Assembly (NCBI GenBank): GCA_019637225.1
Contig: JAHBWC010000058.1
Span: 1 to 55,121, forward strand
DNA length: 55,121 bases
Source of the DNA: Labilithrix sp.
GTDB lineage: Bacteria; Myxococcota_A; Polyangia; Polyangiales; Polyangiaceae
Direction: 5' to 3'
The notes beneath the pieces were generated by a model. It saw only the letters and a list, made by a program, of their open reading frames with translations, was not told the origin of the DNA and ran no database searches. Below, piece by piece: positions 19,142 to 28,673 of this stretch. The translations under genes and the position numbers were made by a program. The stretch's first letter is position 1. Each line of letters opens with the position of its first letter.

Positions 19142-21523
19142 TCACGCGCGCGTCGAACGGCGCCCCGCGAGGCGGTAGGCCGCGGGGATGAGCACGAAGG
19201 CGACGAGGATGCCCACCGTCGAGCCGATGGCGCCGACCTTGCCGACGTCGGCGAGCGGCCCGAACCGGCACACGACGAGCGCGCCGAAGCCGGCCGCGGT
19301 CGTCAGCGCCGTCGCCGTGCCGAGCGGAGCCTGCTCCGTGATGGCCTCGTCGATCGAGCGCCGCTCGGCCGCCTCGAGGAGGAACAAGACCTCGTCGAGG
19401 GTGATCCCGAGCAGCACCGGCAAGACGAGCGCGTCGTAGACGTGCCACCGCACGGCGAGCAGGCGCGAGAGGGCGAGCACCAGCGCGATCTCCACCGCGA
19501 GCACGCCCACCGCGAGCGCGACGCGGGACGGACGCCGGAGCGACGCGCCGAGCACGAGGACGACGATGCCGAGCGCCCCGGCGAGGACACGCGGGAGATC
19601 GCGCGCCAGCGTCGCGACGAGGCCGCGCTCGAGGTCCGCGAAGCCGGTGACCACGGCGCTCGGATCGGCGCCCTCGAGCGTCCTTCGCACCGTGTCGACG
19701 GCGTCCGGCGCGGCGCGCACGTAGGTCACCGCGAGCGTCTCGCCGCCGTCCTCGGCGAGGTGACGGCGACGGAGCCACGCGAGCGCCACGCCGTCCGCCG
19801 CGAGCACGTCGCCCACGTCGCGGCTCGGGTGCGCGAAGGCCTCGAGCGCCGGCGTGAGCTCCTCGACCGCGAAGCCCTCTTCCGCCAGCACGTGGAGGAG
19901 CATGCCGCGCCGCGACGGCAGATCGAGCTGGTCTCGCTCGGCGAGCCTCGCGCGCTGGACCTCGGGCGACGGCGCGAGGCGCGCGAGCGCGTCGAAGCCC
20001 GTGATCGTCCCTCCCGCCGCGAGGCGCTCGGCGGCCTCGGCGACCGCGTCGGCACGCGCGCGCGCGCGCGCCGGATCGCGATCCGCCGAGACCACGACGA
20101 GCTGCCCGCGCGCACCGCCGAACGTGGCGTAGATCGCGTCGTACGTCGCGAGGGCCGGCAGCGTGCGGCCGTCGAGCATCGCGACGCCGTGCTCGATCCG
20201 CGGCGGCCCCATCCACGCCGAGACGGCGAGCGCGACGACGAGCGCCGCGAGCGCGGCCGACGCGCGGCCGCGCGTCCGCGTCAACGCGACGATCCACGAC
20301 GCACGCGGCCGCGCCGGCGGCGCGCCCCGCTCGAGCAGCGCGCCGAGCTCCGGCACGACGACGAGGATCGCGAGCGCCGTCAGCACCTCGCCGGCGGCGC
20401 AGAGGACGCCGAGCTGGCGCATTCCTTCGACGTCCGAGAGCACGAGGCACCCGAAGGCGCCGCCGGCGGCGAGCGCGGCGCCGAGCGTCGGCCGCCAGGT
20501 CTCGCGACGCGCGACGTCGGCCGCGGCCCCCGGCAGAAGCCCCTCGCGACGCGCGCGGAGGAGGCGCCCGTAGACGTGGACGCCCGTGTCGACGCCGACG
20601 CCGACGACCACCGCGGCGAACGCCGTCGCGATGCCGCTGAGGCGCGGGTAGAGGAGCGCCGCCAGCGCGGTGGTCCAGAGCGTCCCGACGGCGAGCGGAG
20701 GGAGCACCGCCGCGAGGGCGCGCACGCGCCGGAACGTGAGCGCGAAGACGATCGACGCGAGGACGACCGAGAGCGCGCCGCTCTTGACGAGATCGGAGCG
20801 TACGAGCGCCTCGGTCTGCCGAGCGACCACGTGCCCCCCCGTGAGATCGAGCGTCACGCCCGGCGCGCGCTCCCTCGCGCGCGAGAGCGCCGCCTCGGCC
20901 TCGTCCGTGAAGCGCGCCGCTTCGCCGGCGTCGAACGCGCGTCCTCGCGGCTCGACCACCACGAGGCGCGCGCGCCCGTCACCGCTGACGAACGCACCCG
21001 CGGGATCGCCGATCGAGCCGCGGACGCCGGCCGCGACCTCGATCCGATCCTCCCACGGGATCATCGCGAGCCGCAGCGGATCGCGCGCGAGCGTCTCGGC
21101 CACGCCGGACGCGCCGGGAGCGAGGAGGAGCGAGCGCGTCTCGCGGAGCCGCTCCCGCATTCCCTCTTCGGTCACCGCGCGCGCGAGCCGCTCGCGCGCG
21201 ACGGGACCGGCGAACCGCCAGGCCTCGGTCGGGTCGAGCGCGGACGGCGCGGGCGCGGAGGTGATCGCGCCCGCGACCGCGGCGCACGCGCGGAGCTCCT
21301 CGGCGGCCGCCTCCGCGGCGCGCTCGACGCCCGCGGGGTCTTCGCCGCGAACGAGCACGAGCGCGACGTCGCCTCCGCCGAACGCCCGCGTCACCCGCGC
21401 GAGCACAGCCGCCTGGGGTGTTCGAGGGAAGAGCGTCGTCAGATCGTTCGACAGCTCGAGGCGCGACGCGAGCCCGAGCGCGACGATCGTGAGGACGACG
21501 ACGACGACCCGGGCGAGCTTCAT
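19142..21523 (-). CDS. RND/MMPL-family exporter (HpnN-like)
   Basis: 793 residues from ATG 21523; the reading extends to 21616 but MKLARVVVVVLTIVAL is the first membrane helix. Two homologous halves each contain an N-terminal helix, a large periplasmic domain and a cluster of about five helices. The first cluster is around residues 205-375 (G-V-G-V-D-T-G-V-H-V-Y-G-R is the conserved RND helix motif), the second at the C-terminus (L-G-I-T-L-D-E-V-L-F-L-L). This MMPL layout occurs in lipid and hopanoid exporters. It probably moves a hydrophobic lipid to the outer membrane, driven by the proton gradient. It lies 46 bases after the DUF21/CBS gene. Confidence 0.85.
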   Translation of the reverse strand: MKLARVVVVVLTIVALGLASRLELSNDLTTLFPRTPQAAVLARVTRAFGGGDVALVLVRGEDPAGVERAAEAAAEELRACAAVAGAITSAPAPSALDPTEAWRFAGPVARERLARAVTEEGMRERLRETRSLLLAPGASGVAETLARDPLRLAMIPWEDRIEVAAGVRGSIGDPAGAFVSGDGRARLVVVEPRGRAFDAGEAARFTDEAEAALSRARERAPGVTLDLTGGHVVARQTEALVRSDLVKSGALSVVLASIVFALTFRRVRALAAVLPPLAVGTLWTTALAALLYPRLSGIATAFAAVVVGVGVDTGVHVYGRLLRARREGLLPGAAADVARRETWRPTLGAALAAGGAFGCLVLSDVEGMRQLGVLCAAGEVLTALAILVVVPELGALLERGAPPARPRASWIVALTRTRGRASAALAALVVALAVSAWMGPPRIEHGVAMLDGRTLPALATYDAIYATFGGARGQLVVVSADRDPARARARADAVAEAAERLAAGGTITGFDALARLAPSPEVQRARLAERDQLDLPSRRGMLLHVLAEEGFAVEELTPALEAFAHPSRDVGDVLAADGVALAWLRRRHLAEDGGETLAVTYVRAAPDAVDTVRRTLEGADPSAVVTGFADLERGLVATLARDLPRVLAGALGIVVLVLGASLRRPSRVALAVGVLAVEIALVLALSRLLAVRWHVYDALVLPVLLGITLDEVLFLLEAAERRSIDEAITEQAPLGTATALTTAAGFGALVVCRFGPLADVGKVGAIGSTVGILVAFVLIPAAYRLAGRRSTRA

Positions 21524-21569
21524 GCGCCGCGCTCGAGCCAACCGGCGAGCCGCCTCGCCGTGCCGGTGC

Positions 21570-22934
21570 TCACGGGATCGAGTCCGACGCCGCCCTCGCG
21601 ATGCGGACGCGCACACGCATGATCCGGCGACGGCTGACGCTGGTCACCTCGGCCGTCACGTCGTCCGCGAGCGCGACCTTGTCGCCGATGCGGGGAATGC
21701 GGCCGAGGCGCGCGAGCACCACGGTCCCCACCGTCTCGGCCGACTCGCTCTCGTCGACCTTCACGCCGATGCTGCGTAGCTCTTCGAGGGTCGCGCGCGC
21801 GTCGACGTCCCAGGCGTTCTCGGCGTTCGCCACCGGGACGACGCGCGCGACCTCGACGTCGAGCTCGTCGCGGATCTCCCCGACGATCTCCTCGAGGAGG
21901 TCCTCCATCGTGACGATTCCGCTCGTCCCGCCGTACTCGTCCACGACGACCGCGATCGGGATCTGCGCGAGCTGCATGTTCCGAAGCACGTCGAGGAGGC
22001 TCTGCGTCTCGGGCACGAAGAGGATGTCGCGGCGGACGCTCGTGAGGTCTTTCAGCTTCGACGCCGCGGGATCGACGAGGAAGTCCTTCGCGTAGAGGTA
22101 GCCGGCGATCTCGTCGACGCTGTGATCCCTCGTGAGGATGACGCGCGAGTACTGGTGGGTCCGGATCTGGCGCACGGCCTCCTCGCCGGCCGTCGCGATC
22201 TGGATCGTGAACATGTCGACGCGAGGCACCATCGCGTGGCGCGCGGTGCGCTGGGAGAAGCGCAGGACGCGCTCGACGAGCTCGGCCTTCGCCTTGCCGC
22301 TCGGGCTCCGGGCGGCGTTGGCCGCGAGGATGCCGACGAGCTCCTCTTCGGAGAGCGTCCCCTCGCTCGCGGCGTCGGCGCTCATGCCCATCGCGCGGAG
22401 AATCACGCGCGTCGCCCGCTCGAGGATGAACAGGAGCGGCCGGAAGACGACGTAGATGAGCTGCAGCGGCGCGGCCGACGCATAGGCGAGCTTCTCGGAG
22501 CGCTGCATCGCCACGAGCTTCGGCACGAGCTCCCCGAAGAGCACGTGGCTGAACGTGAGGAGCGTGAACGCGAGGGCGATCGCGAGGGCGCGGGCGATCG
22601 ACCCCGGCTCGCGGCCGAGGACGAGGATGAACGCGTCGTGGACGAGGCCCTCGAGCGCCCGCTCGCCGATCCAGCCGAGGCCCAGGCTCGCGAGCGTGAT
22701 CCCGAACTGGGTGACCGACAGGTAACGGTCGATGCGCGAGACGATCAGGCGGGCGCGCGCGATGCGCGGATCTTCGCCGCGGGTCTTCTCCGTCCCCGCG
22801 AGGGTCGTCGAGACCTTCACGAACGCGAACTCGGCCGCGACGAAGAAGCCGTTCAGCGCGATGAACACCGCGGCGAGGAGGAGGCCGAGCACGTTGAGCG
22901 CGGGGACTTTACTCGATTTGCGCCCCGGCACCAC
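21570..22934 (-). CDS. DUF21/CBS-domain 'hemolysin' family membrane protein (CNNM/CorC type)
   Basis: 454 residues from GTG 22934. The DUF21 transmembrane domain covers about residues 10-200 (A-L-N-G-F-F-V-A-A-E-F-A-F-V-K near the start). It is followed by a pair of CBS domains (about 215-345, with D-E-Y-G-G-T-S-G-I-V-T-M-E-D-L-L-E-E-I-V-G-E-I-x-D-E) and a C-terminal CorC/HlyC domain. Family members are involved in Mg2+/Co2+ homeostasis; 'hemolysin' is a historical label. The start is 19 bases downstream of the transglycosylase stop, so the genes are probably co-transcribed. Confidence 0.9.
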   Translation of the reverse strand: MVPGRKSSKVPALNVLGLLLAAVFIALNGFFVAAEFAFVKVSTTLAGTEKTRGEDPRIARARLIVSRIDRYLSVTQFGITLASLGLGWIGERALEGLVHDAFILVLGREPGSIARALAIALAFTLLTFSHVLFGELVPKLVAMQRSEKLAYASAAPLQLIYVVFRPLLFILERATRVILRAMGMSADAASEGTLSEEELVGILAANAARSPSGKAKAELVERVLRFSQRTARHAMVPRVDMFTIQIATAGEEAVRQIRTHQYSRVILTRDHSVDEIAGYLYAKDFLVDPAASKLKDLTSVRRDILFVPETQSLLDVLRNMQLAQIPIAVVVDEYGGTSGIVTMEDLLEEIVGEIRDELDVEVARVVPVANAENAWDVDARATLEELRSIGVKVDESESAETVGTVVLARLGRIPRIGDKVALADDVTAEVTSVSRRRIMRVRVRIARAASDSIP

Positions 22935-22953
22935 GCCGAGCGCCCGAGGGCGC

Positions 22954-25221
22954 CTACTTCAGCTCGAGCCCGAGGACGGGGACGCCCGCCTCGCCGCGCT
23001 CCATGTAGCCGTAACGGGCCAGGTTACCGAGGACGCGCGCGACGTAACCGCGGGTCTCCACGAACGGAATGGCCTCGACGAAGACGTCGAGCGTCTCGCC
23101 CTTGGCATGGCCGAGCCAGCGCTGAATCGCCTCGGGGCCGGCGTTGTAAGCTGCGACGGCGAGCACGACGTTGTCGCTGAACGCATCGAGCATCGCGCGA
23201 AGGTAGAGCGCACCGAGCGTGACGCTCTGGGACGGGCTCGTCAGCATCGCGTCGTCGTGGACGAGGCCGATCGCCTTCGCGGTCGCGCGCGCCGTCTCGG
23301 GCATGAGCTGCATGAGGCCAACCGCCCGCGCCGGCGAGACGACGTCCGGATCGAAGGCGCTCTCTTGGCGCATCACCGACCAGACGAGCTCGCCGTCGAT
23401 CCGCGAGCTCAGCGCCGCCGCGCGGACGATCCCCGCGTGCGGGCGGGGGAACAGGCAATCCCACGCGCCGCGGTTCTTTCCGCCCGGCGCCGTCGCGAGC
23501 TCGCGCTGCGGGACCTGGAGCGCGATCTGGTAGCGCCGCTTTCCGCGGTCGAGCATCGCGTACGCGGCGCAGAGCGCCTCGGTCCCGCGCGCCTCGGCCT
23601 TCGCGACGATCGCCGGCTCGCGCTCTCGGAGCATCGCCTCGGCTTCGCCGTCGAAGCCGATGCGATGGAGCAGGTCGATCGGCGGAGGGAGCTCGACCGC
23701 GATCGGCGTGGCAGAGCCGCTCTCGGCGGGCTCGATCGCGGGCGGGAGCGTTCCGCCGTTCTCCGCGAGGCGCGCGCGCGCCACGAGCGCGGGGTACGAG
23801 AGCGGGCGCGTGCGCGCGACGTCCGCCCAGCGCGCGAGCGCGTGGAGCTTGTCGCCGTCGCGGAGCGCGGCCAGCGCGGCGAGGTTCGTCCAGCGCGCCG
23901 CGGTGAGCGGATCCTCGGCGGCCCCCGAGAGGTCCTCGAGGAGCTTCCGCGCCTTCTTGTCGTTGCGGCTCATCAGGTGCGCGAGCGCGCGGTAGCGCTC
24001 CGCCTCGCGCCGCTCCTTGCCGCTCGTTCCCCAGTGCCTGGCGTACTCGTCGAAGGCGAACGCGGCGTCCTTCCACCTCCCTGCGAGCGCGTGCGTGCGC
24101 GCGAGGTGGAACTCCGCCTGATCGGCGTACGTCGTCTTCGGGTGATGCTGGATCACCGACTGGAACGCCGGCTGGGCGTCCGCGTCGCGATCCGCGCGCG
24201 AGAACGCCCGCGCCGAGAGGAAGAGGTCCTCGGCCGCGCGCGGCCCGCCCATGTTCGCGCACTGCCGGTACGCGAGCGCGGCCTCGGGGTAGCGCGTGCG
24301 CGCCTTGTAGTAGATCTCCGCCTTCGCGTGGCAAAGCTCGATCGCCGGGAGGCTCTTCCCGTCGGCCGTCGTCCGCGTCCCCGCGCGCTCGAGCGCGCGC
24401 AGCGCCTCGTCGGTCCGCGATCCCTCGGCGAGGACGCGCGCGCGCGCGAAGAGCTCGTCGGCGGTGAGGTGCTTCGGCGGCGACTGCTTCTCGAGCACCT
24501 CGGCGGCCTCGGAGAAGACCGCGTCGTCGAGCGCGTGGGTGGCGAGCCACGTCGCGTCGGCCAGCGCGGCAGCGTCGCCGTCCTTCAGCCGCGTGATCTG
24601 CATGCGACGGAAGCGCGCCTTCTCCTCCTGCGCGCGCGTGCGCCCCGGCGCGTTCGCGACGCGATCCCACGCCGCTCGCGCCTTCGTGTTGTCGGCGGCC
24701 TTGTCCCACGCCTCCGCCGCGAGGATCCACGAGGCGACGTCGCGGCGGGCGCCGAAATGCTCCGCGGCCTTGTCGTGCGGCCCGGCGGCGAGCTCGACCC
24801 GCGCACGCATCCCGACGATGAGCTCCCGGAGCAGCGGAAGCTCGTCGTCGAGCTTCTCGAGCGCGACCCGCGCCTCGGCCGGCTTGCCGAGCGCGATCGA
24901 CACGCGCGCCTGCGCGAGCCGGACCTCGGGCTTTCGCTGCTCTTCGGCGGGGAGGCGCGACAGCCCCTCGGCCGCCTCCGCGAAACGTCCGGCGCGGATC
25001 GCCTCGGGCCACGCGAGCGCCGCGGACGACGAAGAGGCGTCACCACCGGTCGCCGCGCCCGCGTCGAGCGGCGCCGCGTCGACGGCTCCCGGTGCGCTCG
25101 CGTCCGGCGCAGGCGCCGTCGCCCGCGGCGGGGCGTCCTGACGACCGCAGCCCGCGACGACCGCCGCGAGCGCGAGGGCCCGCGCGCCGAGCACGAGGCG
25201 AGGCTCACGGCGTCGCGACAA
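22954..25221 (-). CDS. Lytic murein transglycosylase lipoprotein (Slt type)
   Basis: 755 residues. The signal peptide ends in the lipobox A-V-V-A-G-C. An Ala/Asp/Gly-rich spacer is followed by a long alpha-superhelix of TPR-like repeats (about residues 60-560), as in Slt70. The SLT catalytic domain (about 590-735) has the catalytic Glu in M-R-Q-E-S-A-F-D, then G-L-M-Q-L-M-P-E-T-A and A-Y-N-A-G-P-E-A-I. It cleaves the MurNAc-GlcNAc bond of peptidoglycan, forming 1,6-anhydro ends. Its start overlaps the 3' end of the methyltransferase gene by 17 bases. Confidence 0.92.
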   Translation of the reverse strand: MSRRREPRLVLGARALALAAVVAGCGRQDAPPRATAPAPDASAPGAVDAAPLDAGAATGGDASSSSAALAWPEAIRAGRFAEAAEGLSRLPAEEQRKPEVRLAQARVSIALGKPAEARVALEKLDDELPLLRELIVGMRARVELAAGPHDKAAEHFGARRDVASWILAAEAWDKAADNTKARAAWDRVANAPGRTRAQEEKARFRRMQITRLKDGDAAALADATWLATHALDDAVFSEAAEVLEKQSPPKHLTADELFARARVLAEGSRTDEALRALERAGTRTTADGKSLPAIELCHAKAEIYYKARTRYPEAALAYRQCANMGGPRAAEDLFLSARAFSRADRDADAQPAFQSVIQHHPKTTYADQAEFHLARTHALAGRWKDAAFAFDEYARHWGTSGKERREAERYRALAHLMSRNDKKARKLLEDLSGAAEDPLTAARWTNLAALAALRDGDKLHALARWADVARTRPLSYPALVARARLAENGGTLPPAIEPAESGSATPIAVELPPPIDLLHRIGFDGEAEAMLREREPAIVAKAEARGTEALCAAYAMLDRGKRRYQIALQVPQRELATAPGGKNRGAWDCLFPRPHAGIVRAAALSSRIDGELVWSVMRQESAFDPDVVSPARAVGLMQLMPETARATAKAIGLVHDDAMLTSPSQSVTLGALYLRAMLDAFSDNVVLAVAAYNAGPEAIQRWLGHAKGETLDVFVEAIPFVETRGYVARVLGNLARYGYMERGEAGVPVLGLELK

Positions 25222-26434
25222 CGAAGCCTCCGCCGCCCGAGAAGCCGGTCGTCGCCGTGATGCCCGTAGGATCGGCGCCGTCGATCACGCGGCGGAGGCG
25301 CGGCTCCGCGAGCGTGACGAGGTGCTCGCCGGACTCGATGCCGATCCAACGGCGGCCCATCTTGTGCGCCACGGCGGCGGTCGTGCCGCTGCCGAGGAAC
25401 GGATCGATGACCCAGTCGCCCGGCTCGGACGCCATCGCGAGGACGCGCGCGACGAGTCGCTCGGGCTTCTTGTTGCGCGAGAAGACGACGCCGCCCTCGC
25501 GCGCGATCCCCTGGAACGGGACGTCGTCCCAGACGTTCGTGAGCGGCTCGACGATGACGGGGGCGCCGTCGATCTCGCGGACCTTGTCCGCCAGGAAGAG
25601 GATGCGGTTTCCGCCGCGGACGATGAACGGCGGTCGCCCCTCGCGCTCGAGGACGAACACGCGGTCGGGTGCCTCGCGCGAGCGATCGACGACGCGTCGC
25701 GCGGCCTGGCCGATCGCCTCGTAGCGCGCCTGCGCGAAGCGGACGACGTGACGCGCCTCACGGAGCGCGTGCGCGTGGACACGGGCGATGAACGCCTCGC
25801 GGCCGAGCGCGCGCGTCGCCTCGCGTGGAGATGCGTGGCCGAGCGCCTCGGCGACGGCCGCCGAGAGCGGGCGGAAGCGCCAGCGCGACGGCTTGGCGTC
25901 CGGATCCTCGAGCCAGGTCGAGTACGCCCGATCGAAGCCTTCGCGCACGCGCACCTGCGGGTGATAGCGCCAGCGCTTGCGATCCTTCGCGTAGACGAGG
26001 AGAAAATCGGAGACGTGCACCGGCCCGGCGTTGATCGCCTTGTGCCCCGTGGGGGCGCTGCGAACGACGGTGATCGTGCTGATCCGGTTTTGCGCGCCGA
26101 AGACGGCGTCCATCAAGAGCGTGAGCGGCGCGAGCTGCGTGTCGTCGATCTCGACGAACACGGCGCCGTCGTCGGCGATGAGCGGCCGGAGCGCCTCGAG
26201 CCGCGGACGCATCATCGCGTCCCACTCCTCAGGCGCCCGCGCGTCGGCGTACTCGGCGAACGTGCGGCCCGTGTTGAACGGCGGATCGAGGTACGCGCAC
26301 CGGATCGCCCCGGCGAAGCGCGCCCGCAGGAGCCGGAGCGCGGCGAGGTTGTCGCCGTGGACGAGGAGGTTCTCGGCCCGCGGATCGCCGTGAGCCCGGA
26401 CGCGCGTGAGCGCCTCGATCGGCGCGCCGGCCAT
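25205..26434 (-). CDS. Orphan beta-class DNA methyltransferase (N6-adenine or N4-cytosine)
   Basis: 409 residues from ATG 26434; the reading runs upstream into the UbiB-like gene, but G-G-G-G-A-G lies just before this ATG as a ribosome site. Motif IV D50-P-P-F-N comes first and motif I (D-P-F-L-G-S-G-T-T, about residue 344) last, which is the beta-class order of type III Mod and many solitary enzymes. Between them is a basic region likely to hold the target-recognition domain. It transfers methyl from S-adenosylmethionine to DNA. No restriction gene is nearby: the neighbours are a UbiB-like kinase and a lytic transglycosylase, so a regulatory role is possible. Confidence 0.88.
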   Translation of the reverse strand: MAGAPIEALTRVRAHGDPRAENLLVHGDNLAALRLLRARFAGAIRCAYLDPPFNTGRTFAEYADARAPEEWDAMMRPRLEALRPLIADDGAVFVEIDDTQLAPLTLLMDAVFGAQNRISTITVVRSAPTGHKAINAGPVHVSDFLLVYAKDRKRWRYHPQVRVREGFDRAYSTWLEDPDAKPSRWRFRPLSAAVAEALGHASPREATRALGREAFIARVHAHALREARHVVRFAQARYEAIGQAARRVVDRSREAPDRVFVLEREGRPPFIVRGGNRILFLADKVREIDGAPVIVEPLTNVWDDVPFQGIAREGGVVFSRNKKPERLVARVLAMASEPGDWVIDPFLGSGTTAAVAHKMGRRWIGIESGEHLVTLAEPRLRRVIDGADPTGITATTGFSGGGGFVVATP

Positions 26435-26499
26435 GGCCGCGGGCTCCCCGCCACCGCTGGCGTGCCTCTCCGCGCCGCCGGCGCGAGCGCGCTCGCTCC

Positions 26500-27915
26500 T
26501 CAAATCTCCTCGTACGGTCCGCGAATCCACGGCTCGACGATCCTCCGCCAGTTCCCCTCGCCGCCGAGGCCGGCCATCACGCTCGCGAGCCCCCACTGCA
26601 GGCGATTCATGAACGTGTGGTCCTGCGGCATGTGGATCGGCTTCGGAAGGTTGGGCAGGAGATCGCCCTCCTTCGGCTTCATGATCCGCTTGCTCCCGCG
26701 CACGAGGAAGGCGACCGCCTCGCGGGCGATCTCGTGCGTGTGGCGGAACGTGCCGTCGGTCGTGAGCGGCTCGAGGATCATCTTCGAGTAGTCGATGAAG
26801 AGCTGGAACGCCTCCGGATCGGAGCGGTCGTAGCCGAGCACCTCGATGCACGCGCGCTCGAACGCGTCCCAGTCGCCGTCCATCGCCGTCGTGACGTAGC
26901 GCTTCGTCCCCGCCAGGAGGTGCGGCGGCATCTTCTTCACGCAGCCGTAGTCGAGGAACGCGACGCGACCGCCGCCGAGGAAGCGGTAGTTCCCCGGGTG
27001 CGGGTCGGCGTAGAGCACGCCGTGCTTGAACAGAGAGCGGAACATGAAGCGCCAGACGGTGGCGCTCGCGGCGTTGCGCTCGTCCTGGTCCGCTCGCTTG
27101 CAGAACGACGCGTAGTCATCGCCGCCGATCATCTCGAGGGTCAGAACGCGCTTGGTCGAGAACGCGTTCCACACGCGCGGGATGACGATGTCGTCGTCGC
27201 CCTCGTGGATGCGCCGGAACATCTCGGCGTTCTCGGCCTCGAGCCCGTAGTCGAGCTCGGCGAGGAAGACCGCCTTGATCTCCTCGAGCGTCTCCTTCGA
27301 GTGATACCTCCGGCCGATGGGCGCGATCATCGACTCGAGCATCGAGATGCTCTTCAGATCGTTGACGATCGCCTTGTCGATGTCCGGGTACTGGACCTTC
27401 ACGGCGACGCGGTCGCCGCTCTTCGTCGTGGCGCGGTGCACCTGACCGATGCTCGCTGCGGCGAACGGATCGGGCTCCCAGTCGTCGAAGATCTCCTCGG
27501 GCGGCCCGAGCTCCTTCGTGATGACCGTCTCGGCCGCCTCGCGCGAGAGCGGGGGCGCCTTCGCCTGGAGCTTCTTCAGGACCTCCTGGAACTTCTCCTC
27601 GTAGCCGGGCGGCGCGAGGCCGTCGATGTACGACGCCATCTGGCCGAGCTTGAGCGGCAGCCCCTTCATCTCGCCGAGCGTCTTCAACATCGCCTCGGCG
27701 GTCTTCTTCGCGTTCGCGAGGACACGCTTCTGCGCCTCGCGCTCGGCGTCGGCGTCGCTGCGTTTCCCGAACGCCGCGCGGCGCATGGCCTCGGTCGCGA
27801 TCGGGAGCGCGCGCGTCGAGAGCGCTCCGAGCCGGGCGAGCCGCCCGAGACGGGATGCCGGTGGCGCGTGCGGCCGCTTTTCCGGCGTGGGTCGATCCGC
27901 CTCGTCATCCGACAT
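26500..27915 (-). CDS. ABC1/UbiB/AarF-family atypical kinase
   Basis: 471 residues from ATG 27915; the reading extends to 27993 but MSDDEADRP is the more natural start. Family motifs: K-L-G-Q (K89 to Q92, the KxGQ signature), the Ala-rich loop F-A-A-A-S-I-G-Q-V-H-R-A (about 151-161), the V-A-V-K lysine (K173), Y-A-D-P-H-P-G-N and L-D-Y-G. These proteins have a protein-kinase-like fold with ATPase activity and are linked to ubiquinone or lipid metabolism (UbiB, yeast Coq8). No quinone genes are adjacent, so the substrate is open. First gene of the minus-strand run, divergent from the Cys-rich lipoprotein at 28089. Confidence 0.92.
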   Translation of the reverse strand: MSDDEADRPTPEKRPHAPPASRLGRLARLGALSTRALPIATEAMRRAAFGKRSDADAEREAQKRVLANAKKTAEAMLKTLGEMKGLPLKLGQMASYIDGLAPPGYEEKFQEVLKKLQAKAPPLSREAAETVITKELGPPEEIFDDWEPDPFAAASIGQVHRATTKSGDRVAVKVQYPDIDKAIVNDLKSISMLESMIAPIGRRYHSKETLEEIKAVFLAELDYGLEAENAEMFRRIHEGDDDIVIPRVWNAFSTKRVLTLEMIGGDDYASFCKRADQDERNAASATVWRFMFRSLFKHGVLYADPHPGNYRFLGGGRVAFLDYGCVKKMPPHLLAGTKRYVTTAMDGDWDAFERACIEVLGYDRSDPEAFQLFIDYSKMILEPLTTDGTFRHTHEIAREAVAFLVRGSKRIMKPKEGDLLPNLPKPIHMPQDHTFMNRLQWGLASVMAGLGGEGNWRRIVEPWIRGPYEEI

Positions 27916-28088
27916 GAGCGGCGGATTCTGCCATGACGACGGCCGAGTCCAAAGCTGGACCGATCCAATTGTGTTGCCAGACGATACACCCAACTCAAGA
28001 TCATGCTGATTGTCGTTACAGATTCTCGCGCTACTTCCTCCCTGTCAGCGCCGCGCTTCGAGCGCGTGCCGATCATGGAGGTTCGACG
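27916..28088. promoter_or_regulatory. Divergent promoter region, relatively AT-rich
   Basis: The 173-base gap between the divergent UbiB-like and lipoprotein genes is richer in A and T than its surroundings, especially 27955-28030. This fits two back-to-back promoters; no individual box could be assigned. The plus-strand gene has a strong ribosome site tggagg at 28076-28081. Confidence 0.35.
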
Positions 28089-28673
28089 ATGCGTAGCGAT
28101 GGCTTGGAGATGCGGACGATGCGAGCGCGGAGCGCCACGCACGGCGCGGCCTTGAAGGCGGCCGCGAAGGTGGCGTTCTCGATGGCCCTGTTGAACGGCT
28201 GCTCCAGCGCCGATGGCGTCTTCGGTGACGAGGCCGAGGGCGACGAGGCCGTCTCGAGCGAGTCGGCGGTCACGAGCGGGAGCCCGAAGACGGGCGGTCC
28301 GAAGCGCGCGCTCGGCAAGAAGCCGTGCCCCTCGGAAGACGGCGCCGAGCCGGCCAAGCCGAGCTGCGAGGCGACCCTCACGGCCGCCTTCCCGACGCCC
28401 GGCAACTACCAGTGGGAGCCGGTCGCGCAGTCGAAAGACGTCGTCGCGTGCTGCGACGAGGAGCTCACCAAGAACGGCGCCGGCTCGGAGTACCGCTGGG
28501 ACTGCTGCGTCGCCTACGATCCGACGGTCGACCCCGAGGGCCGCGGCCTCCGCAGCGGCGGCACCCACGGGATGGCCTGCACGCCGTGGGGCCCGCCGGT
28601 CCCGCCCTCGATGAAGCGCGGGCGCCGGGCGAACCCCGAGATCGCGACCTGGATCGCCAGGGCGGTGGCGTGA
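28089..28673 (+). CDS. Cys-containing lipoprotein coupled to a ferritin-like protein
   Basis: 194 residues from ATG 28089, supported by ribosome site GGAGG 8 bases upstream. The signal segment V-A-F-S-M-A-L-L-N-G-C provides the lipobox. An acidic linker precedes a domain with about six cysteines, including the pairs A-C-C-D-E-E and W-D-C-C-V-A-Y-D, and two Trp-containing stretches. The family was not recognised. The stop overlaps the next start as TGATG, so translation of the ferritin-like protein depends on or follows this one, and the two probably act together. The CC pairs could bind metal or be redox active; this is inference. Confidence 0.7.
   Translation: MRSDGLEMRTMRARSATHGAALKAAAKVAFSMALLNGCSSADGVFGDEAEGDEAVSSESAVTSGSPKTGGPKRALGKKPCPSEDGAEPAKPSCEATLTAAFPTPGNYQWEPVAQSKDVVACCDEELTKNGAGSEYRWDCCVAYDPTVDPEGRGLRSGGTHGMACTPWGPPVPPSMKRGRRANPEIATWIARAVA

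Noticed and set aside
15486..19178. A 1230-residue plus-strand reading frame opposite Mfd
   Set aside because: It is the antisense shadow of the Mfd gene, rich in Arg/Ala/Glu, with no motifs. The long open frame is expected in high-GC DNA.
19031..21622. An 863-residue plus-strand reading frame opposite the RND exporter
   Set aside because: Composition is Arg/Glu/His-rich with no membrane helices or motifs; the minus strand clearly encodes the exporter.
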